Source of the DNA: Nocardia sp. NBC_01503
GTDB lineage: Bacteria > Actinomycetota > Actinomycetes > Mycobacteriales > Mycobacteriaceae
DNA length: 64,000 nt
Assembly (NCBI RefSeq): GCF_036327755.1
Contig: NZ_CP109596.1
Location: 2,852,001 to 2,916,000, forward strand
Direction: 5' to 3'
Position 1 is the stretch's first letter; every line of letters begins with the position of its first letter. Under the pieces are notes generated by a model, which did no database searches, was not told the origin of the DNA, and worked only from the letters and a program-made list of their open reading frames with translations. This document shows, in pieces, positions 27,622 through 37,866 of the stretch. The position numbers and the translations under genes are program-made.

Positions 27622-28060
27622 CGCTGTTGCAGGCTATGTGCTGAGTTTCTTTGTGCGAAGCAATGATTTATCCGTTAGGTTGATCATGAATTTCATACAG
27701 ACCGCTCGGTTGAATTATTTGCTGATTGAGAGCTTTGTCCTTATCTGGCAAAGGGATTCACACCCTGTCAGAGTTGCGGCGGGGTCGCTCGATATCTGAA
27801 GGTTGCAAAACGAATCCCCCAAGATCGACGGGATCGGACTGGTCTTGCTCGGCGTTTCCCAGTTGAACAGTCTGTTTTCCGGTGTGATTGCTTGCCGTGC
27901 GCTCGTTTTTGGGGAATTACAGGCGTGTTGTTGAAACGTCCCGTTCCGTTGCTGGCAAACCTCGCCTATAGTTGCTCAGCAACGGCCGCTGTCGAGTGTC
28001 CCGCAGCACTGCACTCGCCGATCTGCCTGTGTTCGAGTGCGAAATGGGGTTGTGACACAA
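27622..28060. other. Gene-free, relatively AT-rich spacer upstream of a flavohemoglobin gene
   Basis: ~440 bp with no credible coding frame. The part from ~27640 to 27760 is visibly richer in A and T than any neighbouring gene. The last ~135 bp carry GTTG-based repeats and a TATAGT box described separately. I see no tRNA fold. Confidence 0.6.
27927..27983 (+). promoter_or_regulatory. Flavohemoglobin promoter with GTTGCTCAGCAAC operator
   Basis: TATAGT (27967-27972) is a good -10 box. GTTGCT-c-AGCAAC (27971-27983) is a perfect 6-1-6 palindrome overlapping it. A degraded copy GTTGCTGGCAAAC is at 27948-27960 and a half-site GTTGTTGAAAC at 27927, spaced 21-23 bp (two helical turns). The -35 region (TTCCGT) is poor. 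The same box in the same register precedes the reductase gene at 29311-30096. Confidence 0.5.
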
Positions 28061-29230
28061 ATGGATTCGCGGACCGTCGCATTGATTAGAACGACGTTCA
28101 AGTCGGTAGCTGCAGAAGACGGTGGCTCTGAGAAACTGGCTCGTTCCTTCTACGCCATCCTCTTCACCGAGTACCCGCAGGTTCGCGATTTCTTCCCCGC
28201 CGCCCTGGACGCCCAGCGCGACCGGTTGGTCAAAGCCATTGCGTACGTGGTCGATCGGCTCGAAGAACCGGAGAAGCTGCTGCCCTTCCTGGCCCAACTC
28301 GGCCGCGATCACCGCAAGTACGGTGTCGTCGCCGAACACTATGCGGCCGTGGGCAAATCACTCCGGTCCGCACTCGAGGCCTATGCGGGCACCGAAATCT
28401 GGACCGACGAGATCGGCCGCGCCTGGGATGAGGGCCTGGACCTCATCGCGAGCACCATGATGGAGGCCGCCGACCGGGAGAGCACCCCGCCGGTCTGGAC
28501 CGGCACCGTCATCGAACACCGTGAGGTACTGCGCAATCTCGCCATCGTTCGGCTCAAGCTGGATCAACCCATCCAGTACGCGGCGGGGCAGTACATGAGC
28601 GTGCAGATCCCCTCCCGCCCGCGCATGTGGCGGTACCTGTCCCCGGCCATCCCCGCCAATCCGAGCGGTGAGATCGAATTCCATATCCGCGGTGTCACCG
28701 GCGGCTGGGTGAGCCCGGCCATGGTGGGGCACACCAAGGTCGGCGAACAGTGGTTGATCGGCTCACCGCTCGGCGGGCTCGGCGTGCCTCGCAATACCCG
28801 GCGCAAACTGCTCATGGTCGGCTGCGGCACCGGTATCGCCCCGCTGCGCGCTCAACTCATGGCCATGACCCAGCGCCGCTCCAACCCGAAGGTCGATCTC
28901 TTCGTCGGCGGCCACTACCCCTGTGACCTCTACGATTTGGAGATCCTCAGCCAACTCGCACTGGCCAACAAATGGCTCACCATCACCCCGGTCACCGAGA
29001 GTGATGAGGATCCGTGGTGGCAACTCTCCAATTCCGGTGAGCCCCGGGAACATCCGGGCCTGCAACCGCGACTGGTCGGCCAAATCGGCAAGGTGGTAGC
29101 GGGTTTCGGCTCCTGGGACGATCGCGATGTGCAGATCGTCGGCTCACCCTCGATGGTGCAGACCACCAAGTTCCGCCTGATGGCGGCGGGCATGCCCACC
29201 GCGAATATCCGGCACGATCCGCTCTTCTGA
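28061..29230 (+). CDS. Type II flavohemoglobin (globin + FAD/NAD(P)H reductase), copy 1
   Basis: 389 aa. ATG 28061 is chosen because the paralogue at 30263-31423 starts at the aligned residue; GTG 28052 is possible. Globin domain 1-~135 with proximal His84 (GRDHRKYGV) and an aromatic B10 region (SFYAILF); ferredoxin-reductase-like domain from ~148 with FAD motif RMWRYLSPA and NAD motif VGCGTGIAPL. Type I flavohemoglobins are NO dioxygenases; the type II group (M. tuberculosis Rv0385 belongs here) differs in its active site and has been proposed to act on D-lactate/quinones, so NO detoxification should not be assumed. Confidence 0.85.
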   Translation: MDSRTVALIRTTFKSVAAEDGGSEKLARSFYAILFTEYPQVRDFFPAALDAQRDRLVKAIAYVVDRLEEPEKLLPFLAQLGRDHRKYGVVAEHYAAVGKSLRSALEAYAGTEIWTDEIGRAWDEGLDLIASTMMEAADRESTPPVWTGTVIEHREVLRNLAIVRLKLDQPIQYAAGQYMSVQIPSRPRMWRYLSPAIPANPSGEIEFHIRGVTGGWVSPAMVGHTKVGEQWLIGSPLGGLGVPRNTRRKLLMVGCGTGIAPLRAQLMAMTQRRSNPKVDLFVGGHYPCDLYDLEILSQLALANKWLTITPVTESDEDPWWQLSNSGEPREHPGLQPRLVGQIGKVVAGFGSWDDRDVQIVGSPSMVQTTKFRLMAAGMPTANIRHDPLF

Positions 29231-29244
29231 GCGGATTCCACAGA

Positions 29245-29283
29245 CCCCCGCGCCGCTGCCTGTCGCTCGGCAGCGGTGCGGGG
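29245..29283. terminator. Bidirectional hairpin between convergent flavohemoglobin and reductase genes
   Basis: CCCCCGCGCCGCTGCC pairs with GGCAGCGG-t-GCGGGG around an 8-nt loop, 14 bp after the flavohemoglobin stop and 27 bp from the stop of the reductase gene. No T run on either side. Confidence 0.6.
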
Positions 29284-29310
29284 CACCAAACGATCTACCT
29301 CGCCGCGGGC

Positions 29311-30096
29311 CTAAAAGCCTTCGTAGCGAATGAGTTCCGGCGGAGTGCCGGTGGCCACCAGCATCTCGACGGTGGCGTGCACCGTGGCCGCGCCACCGCA
29401 GACCAGAATGTGCTGATGGTCCAGCGGGGTGAAGCGGGAGACCACCTCGGCGAGGGTGCCGGTGATCAACTCCTCCGGCTGGAAGCCGATATCCACCCGA
29501 CAGGATTCGTACCAGTCGTCGATCCAGTCCGGATCGTCCTCGTCCAGCACCACGGGAATGATTGTCAGCCAGGGCATTTCATTGCCGAGCAGGGCCAGCA
29601 TATCCGAGGCGTAGAGATCGCGGGGGTAGCGGCCGCCGACGAACAGGTGGGTGCGCGGCGGCTGCTCGCGACGCGAGAGGTCGAGCAGCAGAGCGCGTAG
29701 CGGGGCCAGGCCGATACCGTCGGCGATCATCACCACCTCGGTCGCGGCCTCGTCCACCGCCAGCCAGCCCGCCGGATTGCGGACCTTCCACTCGTCGCCG
29801 GTGCGGGTGTCGGCCACCATGGAGCCGCTACACCAGCCGCCGGGCACGGTCCGAATATGGAACTCCAGCTTGCCGTCCAGCGACGGCGGCAGCGCGGGGT
29901 ACAAACGCCGCACCATATTCGGATGCTGCGGGGTCCGCACCTCCACCGACTGGCCGGGCGCGAACGGCACGAACTCGCCGATCAACCGCACCACGGTGAG
30001 GTCCTCGCGCAGCCGGTGCGCCCCGACCACCGTGGCGGGCCATTCGTTCGGCTCGCCGATCCGAATCGGTCCGGTCTGATCGGGGTCCTGCGTCAC
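29311..30096 (-). CDS. Stand-alone FAD/NAD(P)H reductase related to the flavohemoglobin reductase domain
   Basis: 261 aa, GTG start with AGGAGGG just upstream. It aligns with the reductase half of its two neighbours: MVRRLYPALPPS for the FAD site, HIRTVPGGWCSGSMV, ADGIGLAPLRALL for the NAD site, and HLFVGGRYPRDLYA. No globin domain. Could supply electrons to a separate globin or be a decayed flavohemoglobin; the motifs look intact, favouring a working enzyme. Confidence 0.8.
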   Translation of the reverse strand: MTQDPDQTGPIRIGEPNEWPATVVGAHRLREDLTVVRLIGEFVPFAPGQSVEVRTPQHPNMVRRLYPALPPSLDGKLEFHIRTVPGGWCSGSMVADTRTGDEWKVRNPAGWLAVDEAATEVVMIADGIGLAPLRALLLDLSRREQPPRTHLFVGGRYPRDLYASDMLALLGNEMPWLTIIPVVLDEDDPDWIDDWYESCRVDIGFQPEELITGTLAEVVSRFTPLDHQHILVCGGAATVHATVEMLVATGTPPELIRYEGF

Positions 30097-30121
30097 CGCA
30101 CCCTCCTGCTCATCGAAAAAC

Positions 30122-30138
30122 GTTGTTCAACAACACTA
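30122..30138 (-). promoter_or_regulatory. Promoter/operator of the stand-alone reductase gene
   Basis: On the minus strand a TAGTGT -10-like box runs into GTTGTT-g-AACAAC, a perfect 6-1-6 palindrome (30122-30134), ending 26 bp upstream of the GTG start. Its layout equals TATAGTTGCTCAGCAAC at 27967-27983: 12 of 17 bases identical, with compensating changes in the two arms. Confidence 0.5.
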
Positions 30139-30144
30139 CTCACG

Positions 30145-30227
30145 CCCAGTCCGGTCATCCCGGCGCGCTTCTTGGCCGGGATCCTCGGTCAGTGGATCCC
30201 GGCCGAAAACATGCCGGGATGACTGGG
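30145..30227. repeat. Nested 83-bp palindromic element (MITE/REP-like)
   Basis: Outer arms CCCAGT-ccg-GTCATCCCGGC (30145-30164) and GCCGGGATGAC-TGGG (30213-30227); inner perfect 11-bp hairpin GGCCGGGATCC/GGATCCCGGCC (30174-30204). It occupies half of the gap between the two minus-strand genes and may also terminate the upstream one. GTCATCCCGGC-type palindromes recur in intergenic DNA of many bacteria. Confidence 0.65.
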
Positions 30228-30262
30228 TGATGGAGCCGGGGAGGGGTTCGTGACGGCGGTGC

Positions 30263-31423
30263 TCATACCGGGTCCGAGTTTATGGCCGACTCCGGGGTGC
30301 CGACCGCGAGCAGTGCGCGCCTGGTGTCCGCGATCATCCGCGCCGATCCGGCGATCTGGATCTGCCGGTCCGCCCACGCGCCGAAGCTGGCCACCACCGC
30401 GCCCAGATTACCGATCAACCGCCGATGCATACCGAACGGCGGATCGGCGGGCGGATACGGATGCCACCACGGATTGGTTTCGTTCTCGCACACCGGAATA
30501 ACGGTCAACCACGGATTACTCTGCGACAGCTGCCACATGTTCTCCACGTCGTACAGATCGCACGGGTACCGTCCGCCCATGAACAGGTGCACGCGCGGAT
30601 TGATACCGCGCCGCCCCATCTCGATCAGCTGCGCGCGAATCGGCGCGATACCGGTGCCGGAGCTGATCATGAGCACATCGCGCCGACTCTGCAGATCCAC
30701 GTGCAACCCGCCCAGCGGGGACGCGATCATCCAGCGGTCGCCGACCTTGGTCTCATTGATGATGGCCGGGCTCACCCAGCCGGTGCGCACCTTGCGGACA
30801 TGGAACTCGATCTCTCCGTACTGATTCGCGGGAATCGCGGGCGAGAGATACCGCCACATCTTCGGGCGCTGCGGAATCGCCACCGGCACATACTGGCCGG
30901 CCTGATACGGAATCGGGGTATCGGATTGCAGTCGCACGATCGCCAGATCGTCGACCACTCGCCGGTGCCCGACCACGGTCGCCTCCCAATACGGTTGTGA
31001 CGTATCGGAATTCGCGCCGATGGCCATGGAGGCCGAGATCAGGATGGTGATGTCCTGCCATCCCGCCTCCAGCTGCCGACTCCAATTCCCGACCCCGTTA
31101 TAGGAGCGGAACGCCGCCAGCAGCGCACGACCGGCAATGTCGTAGTGCGCCGCCTCTACCCCGTATTTACGGTGGTCGCGCGCGAGCTGCTCCAGGAATC
31201 GCTGCGCCCGGTCCCAATCCTCCAGATTGTCGAGTACGAACTGCACGGCCGTGACCAGCCGCTTGGGCTGCATATCCATGGCCGAGGGGAAGAGCTCCCG
31301 CAGGGCGGGGATCTCCGCGAATAGATGTCCGTAGAACGCGCTGATCAGTCGTTCCGGCCCGTGCGGGGCTTCGACGACTGTCCGGAAGTTTGCGCGGACC
31401 AGCGCTGCTGAACGCGCATCCAC
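30263..31423 (-). CDS. Type II flavohemoglobin, copy 2
   Basis: 386 aa from GTG 31423, preceded by AAAGGAAA; the frame runs further upstream to 32590, but that overlaps the next gene in Arg-rich shadow sequence. Globin domain with LARDHRKYGV (proximal His) and AFYGHLF; reductase domain with KMWRYLSPA (FAD) and SSGTGIAPIRAQL (NAD). About half of residues match copy 1. By gene order relative to clpB this copy is the likely positional counterpart of Rv0385. It lacks the GTTG operator of copy 1. Confidence 0.84.
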   Translation of the reverse strand: MDARSAALVRANFRTVVEAPHGPERLISAFYGHLFAEIPALRELFPSAMDMQPKRLVTAVQFVLDNLEDWDRAQRFLEQLARDHRKYGVEAAHYDIAGRALLAAFRSYNGVGNWSRQLEAGWQDITILISASMAIGANSDTSQPYWEATVVGHRRVVDDLAIVRLQSDTPIPYQAGQYVPVAIPQRPKMWRYLSPAIPANQYGEIEFHVRKVRTGWVSPAIINETKVGDRWMIASPLGGLHVDLQSRRDVLMISSGTGIAPIRAQLIEMGRRGINPRVHLFMGGRYPCDLYDVENMWQLSQSNPWLTVIPVCENETNPWWHPYPPADPPFGMHRRLIGNLGAVVASFGAWADRQIQIAGSARMIADTRRALLAVGTPESAINSDPV

Positions 31424-31557
31424 GACGTCGAGCTTTCCTTTCCTTGCTACTACCCCGGACTCGCCTGGTTCCAGGCGGTCCTCCGGGTCAAGTATCCCTG
31501 AAAAAACGGTGGTCGCACGGATATAGCCGGAGCCGGTGGATTTGCGGTACCGGGGGT

Positions 31558-32535
31558 TCAGATAACCAGCACGGTCTTGCCTCGTGCGCCGGACGCGCCG
31601 ATTACATCCGCGGCAGCCTCGAGGGGTGGGGTGTTGTCGATCGGGACCACCAGATCGCCATTGCCGACATCGCGCAGCAGTTCCCGCAATTCCGGTGCGC
31701 CGCCGGTGGATTCGAAGTTTCCGCCGCCGATGCCGCGTGCCTTCAGGGCCTCCTCGTCGGCGGCCCAGGTGGTGGTGTACGCCGCGCCTCCGGCCTTGAC
31801 CACGCCGGCATTGTCGGCGAACGCCGGCGGTGCGCTGACCAGATCGAAGAGCACATCGACTCCGGCGGGCAGGGTGATGCGCACCGAATCGGCGACCGTC
31901 AGCGGTGAGCTCTCGGCATGGGTGGGGGAGTCGGTGACGGTGATCCGCCCGTAGTTGACCACCTCGGAGGCGCCCAGCCGGATCATCCGATCGGTGTCGT
32001 CGGGCCGGGCGGTGGCGATCACATGCGCGCCGGCCAATGCGGCGAGCTGTACGAGGTAGGAGCCGACGCCGCCGGACGCGCCCACGATCAGCACGCTCTG
32101 ACCCGCGCCCACCTTGGCCGCGTGGATGAGATCCAGTGCGGTGATGCCCGCGGTGGGCAGTGCGGCGGCCTGGATCGAGGTCACCTCGTCCGGAATCCGG
32201 GCGATGATCGAGGTCGCGGGCACCACGATGAATTCGGCGAAGGTGCCGTGCCCGAGCGGCGGATTGAGGAATTTGCCGACCACGCGTTCGCCGTACTCCA
32301 CATCGGTGACATCGGTTCCGATGCCGACGACCCGCCCGGCCCCGTCCACGCCCGGAATGAGCGGAAAGTCGTGTGGCAGCTTGCCGTCCAGGAAGCCGTC
32401 GATAATGCGCTGGTCGAAGGGGTTGACGCCCGCGGCCTCGAGCTCGATCTTCAGCATGCCGGGTCCGGTCTCGGGGGTGGGCATATCGGCCGCTTCGGGT
32501 TTGCCCCCGAATTCTCGAACCACGATCGCGCGCAT
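31558..32535 (-). CDS. NADPH:quinone reductase-like MDR oxidoreductase (zinc-free)
   Basis: 325 aa. GroES-like N-terminal fold (GVNPFDQRIIDGF; PGVDGAGRVV) and Rossmann domain with VLIVGASGGVGSYLVQLA (~150-167). The zinc ligands of alcohol dehydrogenases are absent, so it belongs with quinone/enone reductases. Monocistronic, 134 bp before the start of flavohemoglobin copy 2 on the same strand. Substrate unknown. Confidence 0.83.
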   Translation of the reverse strand: MRAIVVREFGGKPEAADMPTPETGPGMLKIELEAAGVNPFDQRIIDGFLDGKLPHDFPLIPGVDGAGRVVGIGTDVTDVEYGERVVGKFLNPPLGHGTFAEFIVVPATSIIARIPDEVTSIQAAALPTAGITALDLIHAAKVGAGQSVLIVGASGGVGSYLVQLAALAGAHVIATARPDDTDRMIRLGASEVVNYGRITVTDSPTHAESSPLTVADSVRITLPAGVDVLFDLVSAPPAFADNAGVVKAGGAAYTTTWAADEEALKARGIGGGNFESTGGAPELRELLRDVGNGDLVVPIDNTPPLEAAADVIGASGARGKTVLVI

Positions 32536-32717
32536 TGCTGCTCCATTCGTCCGGGATGTCCGAGCTAGGGATGAGCGGGTGATGCGTCAACGAACCCGCC
32601 TCATCGTAGGCGGAAAGGCCTCGAAACCGGTGTCATTCAGGCCATTCGGTTTTGTTGATGGCGAGTAGCCTTACCAAGGACCTTCGGCACTGGTGGTCGC
32701 GCCGGAAATTCGTCAGA

Positions 32718-32738
32718 CTTGAGTGGAACAGACTCAAC
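32718..32738 (+). promoter_or_regulatory. HAIR operator (HspR site) of clpB
   Basis: CTTGAGT-N7-ACTCAAC: the left half is perfect and the right half is 6/7 against the consensus CTTGAGT-N7-ACTCAAG. It lies 45 bp upstream of the clpB start and contains the -35 box of the promoter below. Confidence 0.78.
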
Positions 32739-32750
32739 TCTTGTCGCGTT
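32725..32750 (+). promoter_or_regulatory. SigH/SigR-type promoter of clpB overlapping HAIR
   Basis: GGAAC (32725-32729), 18-bp spacer, GTT (32748-32750). The -35 box is entirely inside the HAIR spacer, so HspR bound here would cover the sigma-factor contact. Spacing equals that of the dnaK promoter. Confidence 0.6.
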
Positions 32751-32782
32751 GGATCGTGTAAGCGACTAGTAGGAAGGTGAAC

Positions 32783-35338
<2,556 letters not shown>

Positions 35339-35362
35339 TCCGTTCGGAGAACAGCTCAGCTC

Positions 35363-35392
35363 AGGCCCCCGGAGACGACTCTCCGGGGGCCT
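35363..35392 (+). terminator. Terminator hairpin after clpB
   Basis: AGGCCCCCGGAG pairs perfectly with CTCCGGGGGCCT around a 6-nt loop, 25 bp after the clpB stop. No T run. Confidence 0.75.
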
Positions 35393-35415
35393 CGCTGCGA
35401 TGAGCTGACCTGTGT

Positions 35416-35532
35416 GTTCGCGGCCCGCCCCCGCTTCTGGACTGAGTGGAGCGGGGGAGCGAAGCGGAGGAGCGGAGGGAGGGAGCGAAGCGGGGTTACA
35501 GGGCCGCGAACCGCCGTAGCGAAGCGGAGGCA
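35416..35532 (+). repeat. Copy B of dispersed gene-start-proximal palindromic repeat
   Basis: GTTCGCGGCC (35417-35426) ... TTCTGGAC ... GGGGGAGCGAAGCGGAGGAGC ... GGCCGCGAACC (35502-35512) ... tail AGCGAAGCGGAGGCA. Ends 30 bp upstream of the ATG at 35563. Same order of parts as copies A and C. Confidence 0.8.
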
Positions 35533-35562
35533 AAATTTGCAGAGCAGCTTAGGCTGGAGGTC

Positions 35563-36444
35563 ATGACCAACCCGAGCGATCCGTGGTCGCGGCGGCCCGA
35601 ACCTGAGCCCGGGGAGGAGCCGACCGAGCGGGTCGCGCACCCCACCGAGCAGGTCGGGTACCCCTCGGAAGTCGCCGATCCCCACGGTGCGGCCCCCACC
35701 ATTTCGCCCACCGAGTACTTCGCACAGCAGCAGGGACCCGAGGCCACCCGGGTGCTGCCGCCGTATGACGCCAGTTGGGGCGGATACGAGACGGGCGGCG
35801 GGTACGCACCACCCACCGCGAGTTATCCCCAGGGGTACGCCCCGAGCGGTGTCGCCGGATACGGGCAGATGCCCGGGCCCGAGGGCGGCGTGAGCTACGG
35901 CCAGACCGGCGGCCCCGGCGGTTATCAGCCCGGGGGCTTCCCACAGCAGCCCGGCCCACCGCAGCCGCCCCGCAAAACCGGTATGTGGATCGGCATCGCG
36001 ATCGCGGCCCTCGTCCTCGTCGCGCTGGCCGGTGTGCTGGCGGGAGTGCTTCTGGCGAACAAGGATTCGTCCGATACCTCCGCCGCGGCCAGCACCACCC
36101 GCACCAGCGGACTCGCGTTCCCCGGTTTACCCGGAAACACCTCTTCACAGCCGCTGCCCAGCGGCATCCCGGAGATTCCGGGCCTGGGCGATATCGACTC
36201 TCTCGGTGCGAATATGGGCACGCTCGCGAGCAATGACGGCACCACCTTGACCATGACCACCCTCTCCGGCACTACGGTGACCGTGCACACCGACGAACGG
36301 ACGCAGGTGATTTCGCTGGGCAGTACCAAGGTGGCGGACCTGCCGGTGGGCGAAATGGTGATGGTCCAAGGCGATAAATCCGCCGACGGCTCGATCCAGG
36401 CCAAGCTCATCATCAGCACGTCTTTACCCGGCGGAACCCGGTGA
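35563..36444 (+). CDS. Single-pass membrane protein with Pro/Gly-rich cytoplasmic part and DUF5666-like outer domain
   Basis: 293 aa from ATG 35563 (GGAGG six bases upstream). Residues 1-~140 are rich in Pro, Gly, Tyr and Gln (disordered). A transmembrane helix follows (GMWIGIAIAALVLVALAGVL), then a Ser/Thr linker and a ~75-residue beta-rich domain (TLASNDGTTLTMTTLSGT; VADLPVGEMVMVQGDKSADG) resembling DUF5666. Flanked on both sides by copies of the dispersed repeat. Function unknown. Confidence 0.72.
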   Translation: MTNPSDPWSRRPEPEPGEEPTERVAHPTEQVGYPSEVADPHGAAPTISPTEYFAQQQGPEATRVLPPYDASWGGYETGGGYAPPTASYPQGYAPSGVAGYGQMPGPEGGVSYGQTGGPGGYQPGGFPQQPGPPQPPRKTGMWIGIAIAALVLVALAGVLAGVLLANKDSSDTSAAASTTRTSGLAFPGLPGNTSSQPLPSGIPEIPGLGDIDSLGANMGTLASNDGTTLTMTTLSGTTVTVHTDERTQVISLGSTKVADLPVGEMVMVQGDKSADGSIQAKLIISTSLPGGTR

Positions 36445-36460
36445 AAGACAACCGCTCTCA

Positions 36461-36580
36461 GGTTCGCGGCCGTCCCGGTTCTGGACAGACCGGAGGCGGG
36501 GGAGCGCAGCGGAGGAGCCGGAGGGAAGGAAGAACCGGGACTTCGAGGCCGCGAACCCGCCCGGAGCGCAGCGGAGGGCA
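36461..36580 (+). repeat. Copy C of dispersed gene-start-proximal palindromic repeat
   Basis: GGTTCGCGGCC (36461-36471) ... TTCTGGAC ... GGGGGAGCGCAGCGGAGGAGC ... CTTCGAGGCCGCGAACCC (arm at 36547-36557) ... tail GGAGCGCAGCGGAGGGCA. Begins 16 bp after the preceding stop and ends 26 bp upstream of the next ATG (36607). TAGGGT at 36593-36598 could be a -10 box. Confidence 0.8.
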
Positions 36581-36606
36581 AATTGGACACAGTAGGGTAG
36601 GCGGCG

Positions 36607-37686
36607 ATGACGGCTATATGGTTCGGGTTGGCGGCGATCGCGCTGGTGGGTGCGATCGTGCTGCTCTATTTCGATCGGCTGCAGCGGCAGCGCACGGGGC
36701 ATGTGCGCCAGGTCTGGGCGAAATCCCAGGGGTACACCTATGTTTCGGTGGAACCGGCGCTGGCCTCCACCTGGCGGCGCGGTGCGCTGGCCAAGCTCGG
36801 GTACCTCTCCGCGGTGGATGTGGTCTCCGGTAATCGCAAGGGCGAGAAGTTCGTTCTCTTCGATCTGGAGGATGCCGCCACCCTGGTCGCGGTGCGCCGG
36901 CAGATCGGGTCGGACATCGATATCGATCTGCGCATGAAGACCGCCGCCCCGCCCAAGGATCACGATCTGGAAATGCTTGGCGCCATTGGTGATCGGGTGG
37001 TCTTCGCGACCAATCCCGATATCGCCCGGCATGCGGTGGACCAGCGCATGGTGGCCTTCATCGAATCGCTGCCCGATACCGTGCAGCAGCTCTGGAGTGA
37101 GGGCAACTGGACGCTCGGCATGCTGCATGTCAGTTCGGTGGCCAAGGATTGGGAGATGGCGATCGACGCCGTGCTGCGCCTGTCCGGGCTGCTGCACGTG
37201 CTGCCGCCGGTGATCAACTCCGAGCGCGGTCGCGATGAACTGCCCGAACCCGGTCGCTCGCATCCGGTTCCGGAGGATGACGACTACGACGGTTACGACG
37301 AGGACGGCGACTACGAGCCCGAACGGGCCCGCACCCGCCCCGCCGGGGACGATGAGGACGACTACAGCCCCGTGCTCGGCGATATCGCCGGAGCCGAGGG
37401 CGAGGACGAAGGTGCGGGCGAGCCCGAGAACTGGCGTCCCGCACTGAAAGTCGTGCCGGATCCGCGTAATCGCCCGCGCCGCAACTGGCCGCCCGCCGAT
37501 GAGGATCCCGACGAGGACGATCCGCGTCGCCCCGCCCCTGAGGACGAGTGGCACGACGATGAAATCGGGGACCCGCGCGACGAGGAGCCCGAACAGGGCT
37601 GGCGCAAGGATCAGGGCCGCAGTGCCCCGCCCGGTGGCCCCTTCCATCCGGGCTTCCGGCCCTACCAGGGCCCGACCCCCAGGTGA
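36607..37686 (+). CDS. Conserved membrane-anchored protein (Rv0383c-like by position)
   Basis: 359 aa. N-terminal helix (IWFGLAAIALVGAIVLLYF), a globular domain to ~215 (GEKFVLFDLEDAATLVAVRR; MVAFIESLPDTVQQLWSEGN) and a long acidic/Pro/Arg tail rich in Asp, Glu and Tyr. No enzymatic motif is recognised. Located between clpB and pyrE as in M. tuberculosis, where this position holds the conserved gene Rv0383c. Role unknown. Confidence 0.7.
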   Translation: MTAIWFGLAAIALVGAIVLLYFDRLQRQRTGHVRQVWAKSQGYTYVSVEPALASTWRRGALAKLGYLSAVDVVSGNRKGEKFVLFDLEDAATLVAVRRQIGSDIDIDLRMKTAAPPKDHDLEMLGAIGDRVVFATNPDIARHAVDQRMVAFIESLPDTVQQLWSEGNWTLGMLHVSSVAKDWEMAIDAVLRLSGLLHVLPPVINSERGRDELPEPGRSHPVPEDDDYDGYDEDGDYEPERARTRPAGDDEDDYSPVLGDIAGAEGEDEGAGEPENWRPALKVVPDPRNRPRRNWPPADEDPDEDDPRRPAPEDEWHDDEIGDPRDEEPEQGWRKDQGRSAPPGGPFHPGFRPYQGPTPR

Positions 37687-37866
37687 GCCCGACGCTCCGG
37701 TACCGAGATCTCGAACGCACCCGCGGCGGAGATTCCCGGGCCGGGGCGTTTCGATCTCCGCCTTCGCGCGTGTATTCGGCGTGTGTCGGCCCGCGAGGGT
37801 CCAGAATGGTGGCGCAGTCCCGGTCATCGCCGACCGTTCCCCAGTCGTGCGAGTGATGGGTAGTCG

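Noticed and set aside
28050-28060. TTGTGaCACAA palindrome at the flavohemoglobin start considered as a Crp/FNR site
   Set aside because: It overlaps the ribosome-binding site and start codon, the arms have 1-bp spacing unlike Crp sites, and no second copy is seen.
31424-32590. Upstream extension of flavohemoglobin copy 2 through the quinone reductase gene
   Set aside because: Arg-rich shadow of the quinone reductase; the globin domain aligns with copy 1 from GTG 31423, which has AAAGGAAA upstream.
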